Shown here: in pieces, positions 48,662-56,219 of the stretch
How positions within the stretch are numbered: the stretch's first letter is position 1
Layout: each line of letters begins with the position of its first letter
DNA from: Alistipes putredinis DSM 17216
Lineage (GTDB): Bacteria; Bacteroidota; Bacteroidia; Bacteroidales; Rikenellaceae
DNA: 64,000 nucleotides
Assembly: GCF_000154465.1 (NCBI RefSeq)
Contig: NZ_DS499577.1
Coordinates: 928,013 to 992,012 of the forward strand
Reading direction: 5' to 3'
Translations under genes and position numbers: made by a program
Notes under the pieces: model-generated
The model's database searches: none
The model's input: the letters and a program-made list of their open reading frames with translations, nothing else
Told to the model about the DNA's origin: nothing

Positions 48662-49321
48662 ATGTTTATGTCTAATTTTGAAATAATTATCAATTGTATT
48701 ACAGCCCTCGGTGCTTTGGCAACCGCAGGAACCTTTATTTATGTGATTAGAAGTCAAAAAGGGACTCAAAAACAGATTGACAGTCTATCCCAAATGGCAG
48801 CTACATTTACGCGCCAATATGAAATGGCACGTATTCAGGCCGGGAACACCATATATCCCAAAATCCAAATTACATTGAAACATGATGTGATGTGGGGTAT
48901 GAAGATATTGGTCAAGAATTTGTCTTATCCCATTGAGATTTACCGTATAATTGTACATACAGACCAGCATCATTCCGATATAACCATAAAGCCTAAAGGG
49001 GATTATATCGCTATAAGGCAAGGTGAAACCAAACCTATATTACCTGGCGAAATGGTGCGACATCCTTTGTACTTATATTCAGCATCTCTCCGCCTCTTTT
49101 TGGTAACTCCTTTCGATGAGGCGTATGAAGTAAGATATGCGGTTAGCAATGAGCAGGAATCCTATCAATCTGAGGCTATTCCCATTTTGTTCCGTAAAGA
49201 AGACCATGAAAACGATACGGAATCCACTATCTCAGCCAAAGAATACAGTATTCACGGAAATATCCCCGGAACAGTAGATGATAACTTTCCGGAAATCTCT
49301 CGGGATACTGAATGTATTTAG
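48662..49321 (+). CDS. Membrane-anchored unknown protein, lone plus-strand gene
   Basis: 219 residues; a second ATG at 48668 is possible. An N-terminal TM helix (about 6-27, IIINCITALGALATAGTFIYV) is followed by a short coiled coil (RSQKGTQKQIDSLSQMAATF) and a beta-rich cytoplasmic domain (about 75-170). It is the only plus-strand gene in the cargo region, has its own promoter, and is more AT-rich than neighbours, all signs of an inserted cargo gene. The architecture (TM, coil, beta domain) occurs in uncharacterised defence-associated proteins. Confidence 0.75.
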   Translation: MFMSNFEIIINCITALGALATAGTFIYVIRSQKGTQKQIDSLSQMAATFTRQYEMARIQAGNTIYPKIQITLKHDVMWGMKILVKNLSYPIEIYRIIVHTDQHHSDITIKPKGDYIAIRQGETKPILPGEMVRHPLYLYSASLRLFLVTPFDEAYEVRYAVSNEQESYQSEAIPILFRKEDHENDTESTISAKEYSIHGNIPGTVDDNFPEISRDTECI

Positions 49322-49337
49322 TTCTTTCATAAGGCAA

Positions 49338-49892
49338 TCAGGGCGGACAATACCCTGATGCCGAGGCGAAACAGACAATGTTTCCAGTCTTGTTGGAGAA
49401 TATGGTTACGCTTTCTCCGATTTGCTCGCGTGCGGCTTTCTTCGCGTCCCGCAAGCGGACGAAAGAGAGCCGGTTTCCGTACCATTTGTCACAGAACCAA
49501 TAGTTCGTGGTTGTGAGCTTTGAGGCTGTGATACGAGGATCGGTGTCTGCTCGGGAAGCAAGCAATTTTTCCGCCGCCTGCCGAAGGAAGTCCGGCCAGT
49601 CATTGTACGGCATTTTCGACCGCCAGAAATAGTCGTTGAGTATCAAAGGCTGGATGCTGGCCTCTGTTCCGGTGTGGTAGCCTAACAGGCCTGCATAGAT
49701 GGTTTGGGTAGTACCGTCGGATAAGGCGGAGAAACAGACTCCGCCTTGACGACCGGTCGGCTCGAATTTGCCCCATGCTGATTTTACTTGACGCACCACG
49801 ATTTTCGGGATGCCGTCTTTGTCTACTCCGTCGCGCAACAATACAGAAGCGGGATGACGGAGTTTCTTCGCTAATGATTTCGATATGAACAT
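49338..49892 (-). CDS. Unknown soluble protein of the cargo region
   Basis: 184 residues, basic N-terminus (MFISKSLAKKLRHPASVLLR) and a mixed alpha/beta core with DFLRQAAEKLLASRADTDPR. No known family. It converges with the plus-strand gene 16 bases away, so there must be a transcription stop in or near this short gap. Confidence 0.6.
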   Translation of the reverse strand: MFISKSLAKKLRHPASVLLRDGVDKDGIPKIVVRQVKSAWGKFEPTGRQGGVCFSALSDGTTQTIYAGLLGYHTGTEASIQPLILNDYFWRSKMPYNDWPDFLRQAAEKLLASRADTDPRITASKLTTTNYWFCDKWYGNRLSFVRLRDAKKAAREQIGESVTIFSNKTGNIVCFASASGYCPP

Positions 49893-49905
49893 GGTATTTT
49901 CTATG

Positions 49906-50709
49906 TTAATCGGTTATTTGTATGAATCGGACATAATCTTCGGTATCGTTAAAGCATTCATCGTTGATGCGCTCTGCCAATTCGTCCAGCGTCAGGCGTT
50001 CGACCTCGTATTCGGTTTCGTCTTCTTCGTCAATGGCACTGCGGGAAGGACCGTTTCGCCAGGCGTCGAGCAGTTCTGCATCCGAAACACTGCGGTTCAG
50101 ATGATTGCAACTCCAAACGAAAGCATAGAACCGTTCTTTGTTGGAAAGGGAGCTAATGTCGTCCACCGTTGCCGAACGAAGAAAATTACTGTCAAATTCC
50201 AGCACATCGTCTTCGTGGATGTCCTGTACGCCGATGTGCCATGAACTGTTCGCGCTATTCTGCCGCATGTATTTTACCTGAAGCAGCATATTTCTCCGAT
50301 AGTCAGCCGGAATATCTCCGAATATTCTGCGGATTTCTGCGATGGCATCGTCGGTCAGGCGAACAAAATCACCGCCTCGGAAAGGAGGACGAGAGTACTC
50401 TTTAGAAGATAGGTTTTGTTCTGCACAAAGTTCCTTGTACCAATTCCAGATAGTTATAAGCCAATCTACGTTGATTTCACGAAGCTCGCGGTCTGTTTCC
50501 TGAACATCCGTATTCGGGCGCTGGAGCGTACAAGTACCGTCCGCGTGATAGTCGAGCAGGTTGTACCTGACATAGCAGGGATAGCCGTCTTCACCTTCTT
50601 CTTCCACAAACACGATGTGAGGCAACCACCCGTCGGGGCGTTCGGATATGTGGCAGAGAGAATCTATGATATTCTGCGATAAGTTCCGTTCTTGTTCTTG
50701 CGGTGTCAT
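49906..50709 (-). CDS. Unknown acidic protein of the cargo region
   Basis: 267 residues, acidic throughout, with WLPHIVFVEEEGEDGYPCYV and a central PADYRRNMLLQVKYMRQNSA. It ends with a helical acidic tail (INDECFNDTEDYVRFIQITD). No family recognised. Upstream gene 3 bases away, so translationally coupled. Confidence 0.65.
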   Translation of the reverse strand: MTPQEQERNLSQNIIDSLCHISERPDGWLPHIVFVEEEGEDGYPCYVRYNLLDYHADGTCTLQRPNTDVQETDRELREINVDWLITIWNWYKELCAEQNLSSKEYSRPPFRGGDFVRLTDDAIAEIRRIFGDIPADYRRNMLLQVKYMRQNSANSSWHIGVQDIHEDDVLEFDSNFLRSATVDDISSLSNKERFYAFVWSCNHLNRSVSDAELLDAWRNGPSRSAIDEEDETEYEVERLTLDELAERINDECFNDTEDYVRFIQITD

Positions 50710-50712
50710 AAT

Positions 50713-51168
50713 TTATTGTGATATGTAAGTAGTCGGAAAATCAATATCCTCTTCGTCGAAGTCGGTTTGATTTTCCTTGTTGTACTCTTCGATTACGGAT
50801 GCAGGGATATACGCTTCTCCATCGATGTCGAAACTGCGCCGTTTAAGTAGTCGGTTCAAGGTTGCACTATCTCCCTGGATGATGTTCTCGATATCATCCT
50901 TGTTTCCATGTACGGTCACGCCTAAGCGCATCCAGATCGTTACTTCCGGTTGGGGCTCTTCGTCCGCATTTGGGAGGATATGGTAATCATCCCATAGGTG
51001 GGCGTCCGATACGCCTTGCACGTAAGCGTCGTATTCCGCCTTGGTAGAAAATTCTATATTCTTGACTACACCACCGTTGTCCATCAGCCATTCGGAAGAC
51101 GGAAGTTGGCTGGTCTCATTGTAGTATCTGGTGGCATCGCCGCCAAATATGATAGTTGCTTTTATCAT
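50713..51168 (-). CDS. Unknown acidic protein of the cargo region
   Basis: 151 residues. A beta-rich N-terminus (MIKATIIFGGDATRYYNETS) and a strongly acidic C-terminus (KENQTDFDEEDIDFPTTYIS). Overlaps the upstream gene by 4 bases. No family recognised. Confidence 0.65.
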   Translation of the reverse strand: MIKATIIFGGDATRYYNETSQLPSSEWLMDNGGVVKNIEFSTKAEYDAYVQGVSDAHLWDDYHILPNADEEPQPEVTIWMRLGVTVHGNKDDIENIIQGDSATLNRLLKRRSFDIDGEAYIPASVIEEYNKENQTDFDEEDIDFPTTYISQ

Positions 51169-51647
51169 TGTTCGGGATGTTTGGAAAGATAATCTTGGAT
51201 GGATGTGTAGCGGTCCGGTATGGCGGTATTTTCATTGAATCCGTTCAGGCAATGCAGCAGTGCCTTTTCCATGCTGACGTACCGACGTGAGAAAGATTGG
51301 ATATTGTCCAAGCAATAAGCCTCTATGGCATATTTGAACGGGGCAACTCGCGGTCCGTCTTCTTTGCGAAGTTCCACATACCATCTGCAATCAAGTTGCA
51401 GACGGAAGCCGTCCGACTCTCCGTTTTTCATCAGGCGTTCTTCGTCCAGAAGCCTGCGAACGAGAGTGGCATCAAGCAGACCGTCATACTCTCTGTAACA
51501 TTTAATTCGGGCAGTGTAAGCGGCAGCATATTGCCGGATGTCGTCTTCGGTAAGACGATATTCTTTCGGATAAAAGTCCAGCACTTCTTTTGTCGTGACG
51601 GGAATGATTCGTCCGTCTATTTCGATTTCGTAAGTCTTATTTTCCAT
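51165..51647 (-). CDS. Unknown protein of the cargo region
   Basis: 160 residues. Two helical segments (LTEDDIRQYAAAYTARIKCY ... LVRRLLDEERLM) and an aromatic core (LQLDCRWYVELRKEDGPRVA). No signal peptide. Start overlaps the stop of the 88-residue gene by 1 base. No family recognised. Confidence 0.65.
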   Translation of the reverse strand: MENKTYEIEIDGRIIPVTTKEVLDFYPKEYRLTEDDIRQYAAAYTARIKCYREYDGLLDATLVRRLLDEERLMKNGESDGFRLQLDCRWYVELRKEDGPRVAPFKYAIEAYCLDNIQSFSRRYVSMEKALLHCLNGFNENTAIPDRYTSIQDYLSKHPEQ

Positions 51648-51913
51648 TATATGTTTTTGTTAGTGAATTTGGGTCGTGCTCGCTGAACAACACGCAGATC
51701 GGTATAACCGATGGCTTTCAGTTCATTGAGCAAATCTTTGTATTCGTCCTCTTGCGCAAGAGACGTGTCGGCAATGACACCGGCATAGTCTGCGGCCCCA
51801 TGCTGTTCGATGTGCATGTAGGATGTTACAGTGCCGTCATGTGGGTCCACATCATCCGGAAAGAGTGCGATGATGTCGCCGTTCTTCCATTTTCTAAAAA
51901 CCACTTTCGTCAT
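51647..51913 (-). CDS. Small unknown protein
   Basis: 88 residues beginning MTKVVFRKWKNGDIIALFPD, with a beta-hairpin-like core and a basic tail (LRVVQRARPKFTNKNI). Small beta-rich proteins that open like this ('vFR.wkdGdiiALFP') are common on Bacteroidales mobile elements; function unknown. Confidence 0.7.
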   Translation of the reverse strand: MTKVVFRKWKNGDIIALFPDDVDPHDGTVTSYMHIEQHGAADYAGVIADTSLAQEDEYKDLLNELKAIGYTDLRVVQRARPKFTNKNI

Positions 51914-52367
51914 TGCGGCTGCATATTTCTGAGTTCACAATGAAGTCGCCCACGGTTTTCGTGTCTCGGCAGAGCTGGTCGAGGATGTCGTCGATATCCT
52001 CCTCGGACACCTCGCCACCGTTTCGATTCTCGATGTCGTAGCGAACCGTGGCGTAAACCGTCTTGACTTCGGTTACCCGAGATTCGTTGCCGTTCCTGGC
52101 GATGCCATCGGGAGAAGTGATGTCGAATTTCATCAGTTGGGCAAGGCGGTTGTATTCTTCGTCGTAGAACCGGTTGTATTCGTCCTGATACTCTTCCTTG
52201 TAACAGGTTCCGCTGTCAGGATCGTCAGGGTCCTCCGGTTCGACATAGGCATCGAAAGGCAGTTTGTGTTTGTCAACTAATCGGGCAATAGCCAAGTCGC
52301 TGGCAATTTCCATGATAGACGAATTGATTTCGTCTTTGTTTTCTTTGTAATACTGGTGTAAGTTCAT
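51894..52367 (-). CDS. Highly acidic unknown protein
   Basis: 157 residues with a very high Asp/Glu content (YVEPEDPDDPDSGTCYKEEY, then QDEYNRFYDEEYNRL) and a helical N-terminus. Such charge suits a DNA mimic or a protein acting in a nucleoprotein complex. No family recognised. It overlaps the 88-residue gene by 20 bases. Confidence 0.65.
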   Translation of the reverse strand: MNLHQYYKENKDEINSSIMEIASDLAIARLVDKHKLPFDAYVEPEDPDDPDSGTCYKEEYQDEYNRFYDEEYNRLAQLMKFDITSPDGIARNGNESRVTEVKTVYATVRYDIENRNGGEVSEEDIDDILDQLCRDTKTVGDFIVNSEICSRNDESGF

Positions 52368-52372
52368 AATCG

Positions 52373-52888
52373 TCAGAGTTTAATAAAATATTCTTCTGTT
52401 AATGATCGTTTGAGTTTCCGGTTTCCCTGTGCGATGCAGGCGATAAGTTTCTGAATGCGTTTGTTTGCCAGTTCGACTACCTTTTGCGGTGTCGGCTGGG
52501 GCATTGCGAATTTCCGGCAGGTCTCGGAGCAGTATTTCTGCCGGGCACGAAGCGGTTTTCCGCAGGCCGGACAACGGCGTTTGCCATCCGTTTCGAGAAT
52601 CCTCAACACACCGGCATGGAGACCTTGCCACCATTCCAGACGGTCTATTTCGTAATCCTGAAGGGTTACGTTGTTGGAGAAGTCACGGGCCTCCACTTCG
52701 ACCGAGATTTCGGAGTTCTCCACGATGACTTTGATGGCCGGGTCGTCGTAAGGAGTTCCGTCGTTATCGAACCAAATAATGAAGGTCGGATCCTCCTGTT
52801 CTGCATAATCGCCCAACGAGAGTTCCGTCAGACCATTGTTTTTCATAATGGCCACAATGGCGGCCATGATATTGCTGATGTTGTCCAT
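52373..52888 (-). CDS. Zinc-finger protein of the cargo region
   Basis: 171 residues. A C-terminal zinc finger of the form CPACGKPLRARQKYCSETCR (four Cys) at about 108-130 follows an acidic N-terminal half. The end is basic and helical (RIQKLIACIAQGNRKLKRSL). The zinc ribbon suggests nucleic-acid binding. Ends 5 bases before the next gene. Confidence 0.75.
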   Translation of the reverse strand: MDNISNIMAAIVAIMKNNGLTELSLGDYAEQEDPTFIIWFDNDGTPYDDPAIKVIVENSEISVEVEARDFSNNVTLQDYEIDRLEWWQGLHAGVLRILETDGKRRCPACGKPLRARQKYCSETCRKFAMPQPTPQKVVELANKRIQKLIACIAQGNRKLKRSLTEEYFIKL

Positions 52889-52954
52889 AAACGGGTTTTA
52901 TTAAGATTAGCTAATATGTTGGAGAGGCGGGCGTTGCCCGTCCATTGATTTTTC

Positions 52955-52998
52955 AAAAAAAAAGTGGAGCTGCCGGGACTCACGTCAGGACAGCTCCG
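52955..52998 (-). terminator. Rho-independent terminator after the small recombinase
   Basis: Minus strand: GGAGCTG (52997-52991) pairs with CAGCTCC (52972-52966) around an 18-base loop with some inner pairing, followed by nine T (52963-52955). It ends the transcript of the recombinase gene at 53023. Confidence 0.9.
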
Positions 52999-53022
52999 GT
53001 TATCATTATGGCGAATGATGTA

Positions 53023-53622
53023 TCAATAATTGAGTTGAATGGTTCCGTAAACTCCGGCAATCTCTTCCTGCCGGATTCCCAGATAGACCATTGTCACTTG
53101 CGGTGACGAGTGTTTCAAAATCATCGACAGCAGTATGAGCGCTTCGGTGGTACGTCCCATCGATTCGTAAACGTAGCGGCCGAAAGTCTTGCGGAAGGTA
53201 TGGCTGGAGAATCGCTTGATTGGCAGCCGGTATTTTACCCGCAGGTATTTGAGGGTGTCGTTGATGTATTGGGTGGTATAGGGTTTCTTCGTTTTTGGGT
53301 TGCAGATGACCGGCAACCGTTTGTCCGGTGAACCGAGCAGTTTATATAGCGACGTGATTCGCCGCTGTACGTTTTCGTTGAACGGAATCTGGCGCGTCTT
53401 GCCGGTTTTCTGTTCGATTTTGTAAAGTGCATCTCTATCGAGCACGTCTTTCCATGTCATTGACAGGACATCGGACACACGGCAGGCCGTACAGAAAGAG
53501 ATGCAGCAGTAAAGTTCCCAAAGATAATTGCCGTCTTCATGAAGGCTGGAGAGCAGGCGGAGGAAATCCTTGAATTCCAAAGGTTCGGCGGTAGTGATTT
53601 GACCTTTGACTGACATAGGCAT
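53023..53622 (-). CDS. Catalytic-domain-only tyrosine recombinase
   Basis: 199 residues. All catalytic residues are present: Arg in FCTACRVSDVLSMTW, Lys in KTGKTRQIPF, H-x-x-R in SSHTFRKTFGRYVYE, His in LKHSSPQVTMVY and the Tyr in the same motif. The N-terminal SAM-like domain is lacking, so the enzyme is about half the usual size. Such short recombinases on conjugative elements may resolve multimers or act with a partner. Followed by a strong terminator. Confidence 0.88.
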   Translation of the reverse strand: MPMSVKGQITTAEPLEFKDFLRLLSSLHEDGNYLWELYCCISFCTACRVSDVLSMTWKDVLDRDALYKIEQKTGKTRQIPFNENVQRRITSLYKLLGSPDKRLPVICNPKTKKPYTTQYINDTLKYLRVKYRLPIKRFSSHTFRKTFGRYVYESMGRTTEALILLSMILKHSSPQVTMVYLGIRQEEIAGVYGTIQLNY

Positions 53623-53648
53623 ATAGAATTTATGTTAATAATGCGACA

Positions 53649-54455
53649 TCACATGCCTGTTTGGGGTGTCGGGGATTCCTGAAAGAGGGACATGACTTTC
53701 GCCCACGTTTCCCGCATCCGGAAATAGTCGTCGTAGCCTTTCTGGTTGATGAAGAAGACGTAAGGCGGAATGTCGGCCTGCTTGAAAAGGTTGTACTCTT
53801 TTTCGTCGAGTTTGCGAACCGTGGGAAGTCCCGTTCTGCATAGGGCTTCGTTGACAATCCAGGCTCCCCGGAAGTTATCCATCCGGAGTGAGTCGATGCA
53901 GACCACCTCGCCCACACAGCCATTTATCAGAAAGTTGCACACGCACATCAGGCAGCAGGTGTAGTCGATGTCCCATGCGACCAGATAGCTTTGCGGTCGG
54001 TCGGCCTTGGCCGCCAACAGCGTCCGGCCACTGCCTGCCGTAGGGTCGCACACCGATAGGATTTTGGCATCCGATTCTTGCTTGCCCATTGTTATTTTCG
54101 ACATCAGGTCGGTAATGTGCGCAGGCGTGAAGAACTGGCCTTTCTGTTGCTGGCCGCTCTGGGAAGTCAGAGCCATGAACAGGTCACCGAATGCATCGTA
54201 CCAGCCGTGCCGTTTGATTTGCTGTGACATGATTTGAATCCATGTGGCGAACATGTCGTAGAATACTTTGGTCTGTTCTTTATTATACCTCCAATCGGAG
54301 AGCGGAGGCGTGTCAGGGAGCGAGAACCCGTGTACGATGTAGCGCAACAGGTCCTGAAAGACGGTCTTCACGTCCAGTCCGTTCCGATACGTGAAGTCGT
54401 TGATTTGTTTTTCCAGTTCCCGGACTTCTGCCGGGGCGTTGTATCCTTTTGCCAT
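53649..54455 (-). CDS. N6-adenine methylase-like protein lacking NPPY
   Basis: 268 residues from the ATG at 54455. A helical N-terminus precedes the SAM-dependent methylase core: KGQFFTPAHITDLMSKIT, motif I CDPTAGSGRTLL and YLVAWDIDYTCCLMCVCNFL (motif II). The catalytic motif IV (NPPY/F) expected after VVCIDSLRMDNF is replaced by GAWIVNEAL. Such proteins are widespread on Bacteroidales conjugative elements. It may bind SAM or DNA without methylating. Its start lies 5 bases past the stop of the 70-residue gene upstream. Confidence 0.82.
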   Translation of the reverse strand: MAKGYNAPAEVRELEKQINDFTYRNGLDVKTVFQDLLRYIVHGFSLPDTPPLSDWRYNKEQTKVFYDMFATWIQIMSQQIKRHGWYDAFGDLFMALTSQSGQQQKGQFFTPAHITDLMSKITMGKQESDAKILSVCDPTAGSGRTLLAAKADRPQSYLVAWDIDYTCCLMCVCNFLINGCVGEVVCIDSLRMDNFRGAWIVNEALCRTGLPTVRKLDEKEYNLFKQADIPPYVFFINQKGYDDYFRMRETWAKVMSLFQESPTPQTGM

Positions 54456-54459
54456 AATC

Positions 54460-54672
54460 TTAATCTTCACATTCTGCCAGAAGGCGTTTTACATTGCGGA
54501 TTTTCTCGTCGATGCTGTCCAGCTTTGCGAACGAAGGGGTACATTTGGTGCGGCGCATTCCGGCACCCCAACCGATGTTGTTGGCGACCCGTGTGAGTCG
54601 GGCGTTCTCTTTGCTGCGGCTTTCTTCAAGACGCTCCAGCCGTTTTTGGAGAGTTGCTTTCTTGTATTTCAT
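54460..54672 (-). CDS. Small coiled-coil protein
   Basis: 70 residues, basic and helical (KKATLQKRLERLEESRSKEN; IDEKIRNVKRLLAE), likely a coiled-coil dimer. It lies directly upstream of the methylase-like gene and is probably co-transcribed. A small adaptor or DNA-binding protein is possible. Confidence 0.65.
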   Translation of the reverse strand: MKYKKATLQKRLERLEESRSKENARLTRVANNIGWGAGMRRTKCTPSFAKLDSIDEKIRNVKRLLAECED

Positions 54673-54682
54673 GTCTGAAAAA

Positions 54683-54714
54683 TTAAAAAGGCGAAGAACT
54701 TTCGCTCTCCGCCT
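54683..54714 (-). terminator. Terminator-like hairpin
   Basis: Minus strand: AGGCG with its partner CGCCT, and inner GAGC/GTTC around GAAA, followed by T5 and an AT-rich tail. It lies between the 101-residue and 70-residue genes, so it may separate two transcripts. Confidence 0.6.
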
Positions 54715-54735
54715 CGGGTGAATAAATTGTGTTTA

Positions 54736-55038
54736 CTAAGTCGTTTCATCGGGTATTTCATTGCCCGTAAAGGGATGATATAACGGTGTGTTGCCGACAG
54801 CTTCGGCGTCAATGGCAAAGCTGCCGAGTTCCACATCATAGAAGAGTTCCAGTTTCATCGGTTCGGTGGAGGCAATTTGTTCGGCCTCTGATTGCGACAA
54901 ACCGGAAATCATCAGGCTTTTTACCCTTTCTCGGAAAGTTTTCGGGTTGGTTTGGGGTGTCGTCCAAACCTCAACGATTTCCTCTTCGTCATCGGTAATG
55001 GCGACAGAGTGGTCGAGAGTATGCAATTCTTTCATCAT
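54736..55038 (-). CDS. Small acidic protein of the cargo region
   Basis: 100 residues from the ATG at 55038, which has a strong ribosome-binding site (GGAGG, 7 bases upstream). The open frame extends further left of it but without a start signal. Acidic, with TFRERVKSLMISGLSQSEAE forming a predicted helical turn-helix. It starts 11 bases after the 194-residue gene. No family recognised. Confidence 0.75.
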   Translation of the reverse strand: MMKELHTLDHSVAITDDEEEIVEVWTTPQTNPKTFRERVKSLMISGLSQSEAEQIASTEPMKLELFYDVELGSFAIDAEAVGNTPLYHPFTGNEIPDETT

Positions 55039-55049
55039 TTTGGTTCCTC

Positions 55050-55634
55050 CTACTCTTCGTCCCAATAGTTTTTCTTGTACAGCTCCCGCTGCTGGTCGAA
55101 AGACAAGGAGTTCCACCAGGCGTCGAGGTCCTCGGCATCGCCGGACAGCCGTTTGTTTTCTTCCAGATCAAGGTGTTTCCACCATTGGTACATTCGTTCT
55201 TTGTACTCTTTCATTGAGACGAAATAGTGAGCCTCTTCACACGAGTCACACCAAAAATCGTCATCGGAATCATCAATGTCCGAGATGTATTCATTCGTAT
55301 TGCCATCGACCCATGCCCGTACCTGAATATCACGGGAGCCGCAACATTCGCATACATTGATTTGACTTTCATCTTCCTCCTCCCTTTCGGTAACGAACCT
55401 TTGTCCGTCATAGAGTTCGCACGCCCGTTCCACGATTTTGTCACGGGCGTTGTTGCCCAGTTCAGCATAGAAGCGTTCGGCGGCACCTGACAACGTGGCA
55501 CTGCTCAGACCGCACCATTTTGCCCAGAAATGCCCGGCCATGCCACCGAATACGGTTTTGCATTCCGCTTTGCTCCAGCGGTTCCACATGTAGTAGAAGA
55601 AGCTGGAGACGATGTTTTCATTTGTTCGTTTCAT
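55050..55634 (-). CDS. Zinc-ribbon protein of the cargo region
   Basis: 194 residues from the ATG at 55634. A central zinc ribbon with CECCGSRDIQ and DFWCDSCEEAHYF (two Cys pairs) sits in an acidic context, flanked by helical segments (MAGHFWAKWCGLSSATLSGA). It ends in an acidic C-terminus. Likely nucleic-acid or protein binding. The gap to the next gene upstream is 13 bases. Confidence 0.72.
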   Translation of the reverse strand: MKRTNENIVSSFFYYMWNRWSKAECKTVFGGMAGHFWAKWCGLSSATLSGAAERFYAELGNNARDKIVERACELYDGQRFVTEREEEDESQINVCECCGSRDIQVRAWVDGNTNEYISDIDDSDDDFWCDSCEEAHYFVSMKEYKERMYQWWKHLDLEENKRLSGDAEDLDAWWNSLSFDQQRELYKKNYWDEE

Positions 55635-55647
55635 ATTTTCAGATGTT

Positions 55648-56001
55648 TTAGAACCAAGAGATGAGAACCCAATCATTGCTCGGATCGCTTTCTTTGATCA
55701 GGAGGTCGAGCATATTTATAAAGTCTTCTTTGCTTGTTCGTGCTCGGTTCAACTCCTCGTGAAATTCCTCGGCATGTGCCTGATATGTTTCATTTTCCTC
55801 ACCAATGATCGTTCGCAAGCGTTCCAATTCAATGCGTTGAACTTCGTAATCGTCATCGAACTCGTCTTCTGCCGAATTGGCGATATCGAACATTGATAGG
55901 ATGTTGTAAAATGCTTCTTGTCCGTCACCGCCGAACATTCCGTGGTTGCAATTCATGTATTCGATGCGGTAGATTTTTCCGGTGTGTAAACTTCTGCTCA
56001 T
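55648..56001 (-). CDS. Acidic helical protein of the cargo region
   Basis: 117 residues from the ATG at 56001; the frame is longer but its upstream start would be a TTG with no support. Very acidic (SAEDEFDDDYEVQRIELERL). Ends DWVLISWF. No family recognised. Confidence 0.65.
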   Translation of the reverse strand: MSRSLHTGKIYRIEYMNCNHGMFGGDGQEAFYNILSMFDIANSAEDEFDDDYEVQRIELERLRTIIGEENETYQAHAEEFHEELNRARTSKEDFINMLDLLIKESDPSNDWVLISWF

Positions 56002-56024
56002 ATTGTATAGATTTTTATTGTCGG

Positions 56025-56219
56025 TCAAAAAATGAAATCGACGATGACACGCTTGTCGCCGGAGAGTAACCGCTCGTGATTTACATCATCGTATTTGTAG
56101 GTGATGTATTTCTTCGCTTCACGGATATATTCTCCACGTACCCAGACCGGAGCGGTTTCGCGGTCTGAGAGGCGGAAGAGCTCTCCTTTTTTGAGTTGGC
56201 GGATTGTTTTCTGTTCCAT
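56025..56219 (-). CDS. Small conserved conjugative-element protein
   Basis: 64 residues from the ATG at 56219. MEQKTIRQLKKGELFRLSDR ... APVWVRGEYIREAKKYITYK is a well-recognised pattern of small proteins on Bacteroidales plasmids and conjugative elements (an 'L.KGE.FRL.D' opening followed by 'VWVRGEYIR'). Function unknown. About 100 bases of it overlap the end of the 436-residue frame in another frame. Confidence 0.8.
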   Translation of the reverse strand: MEQKTIRQLKKGELFRLSDRETAPVWVRGEYIREAKKYITYKYDDVNHERLLSGDKRVIVDFIF

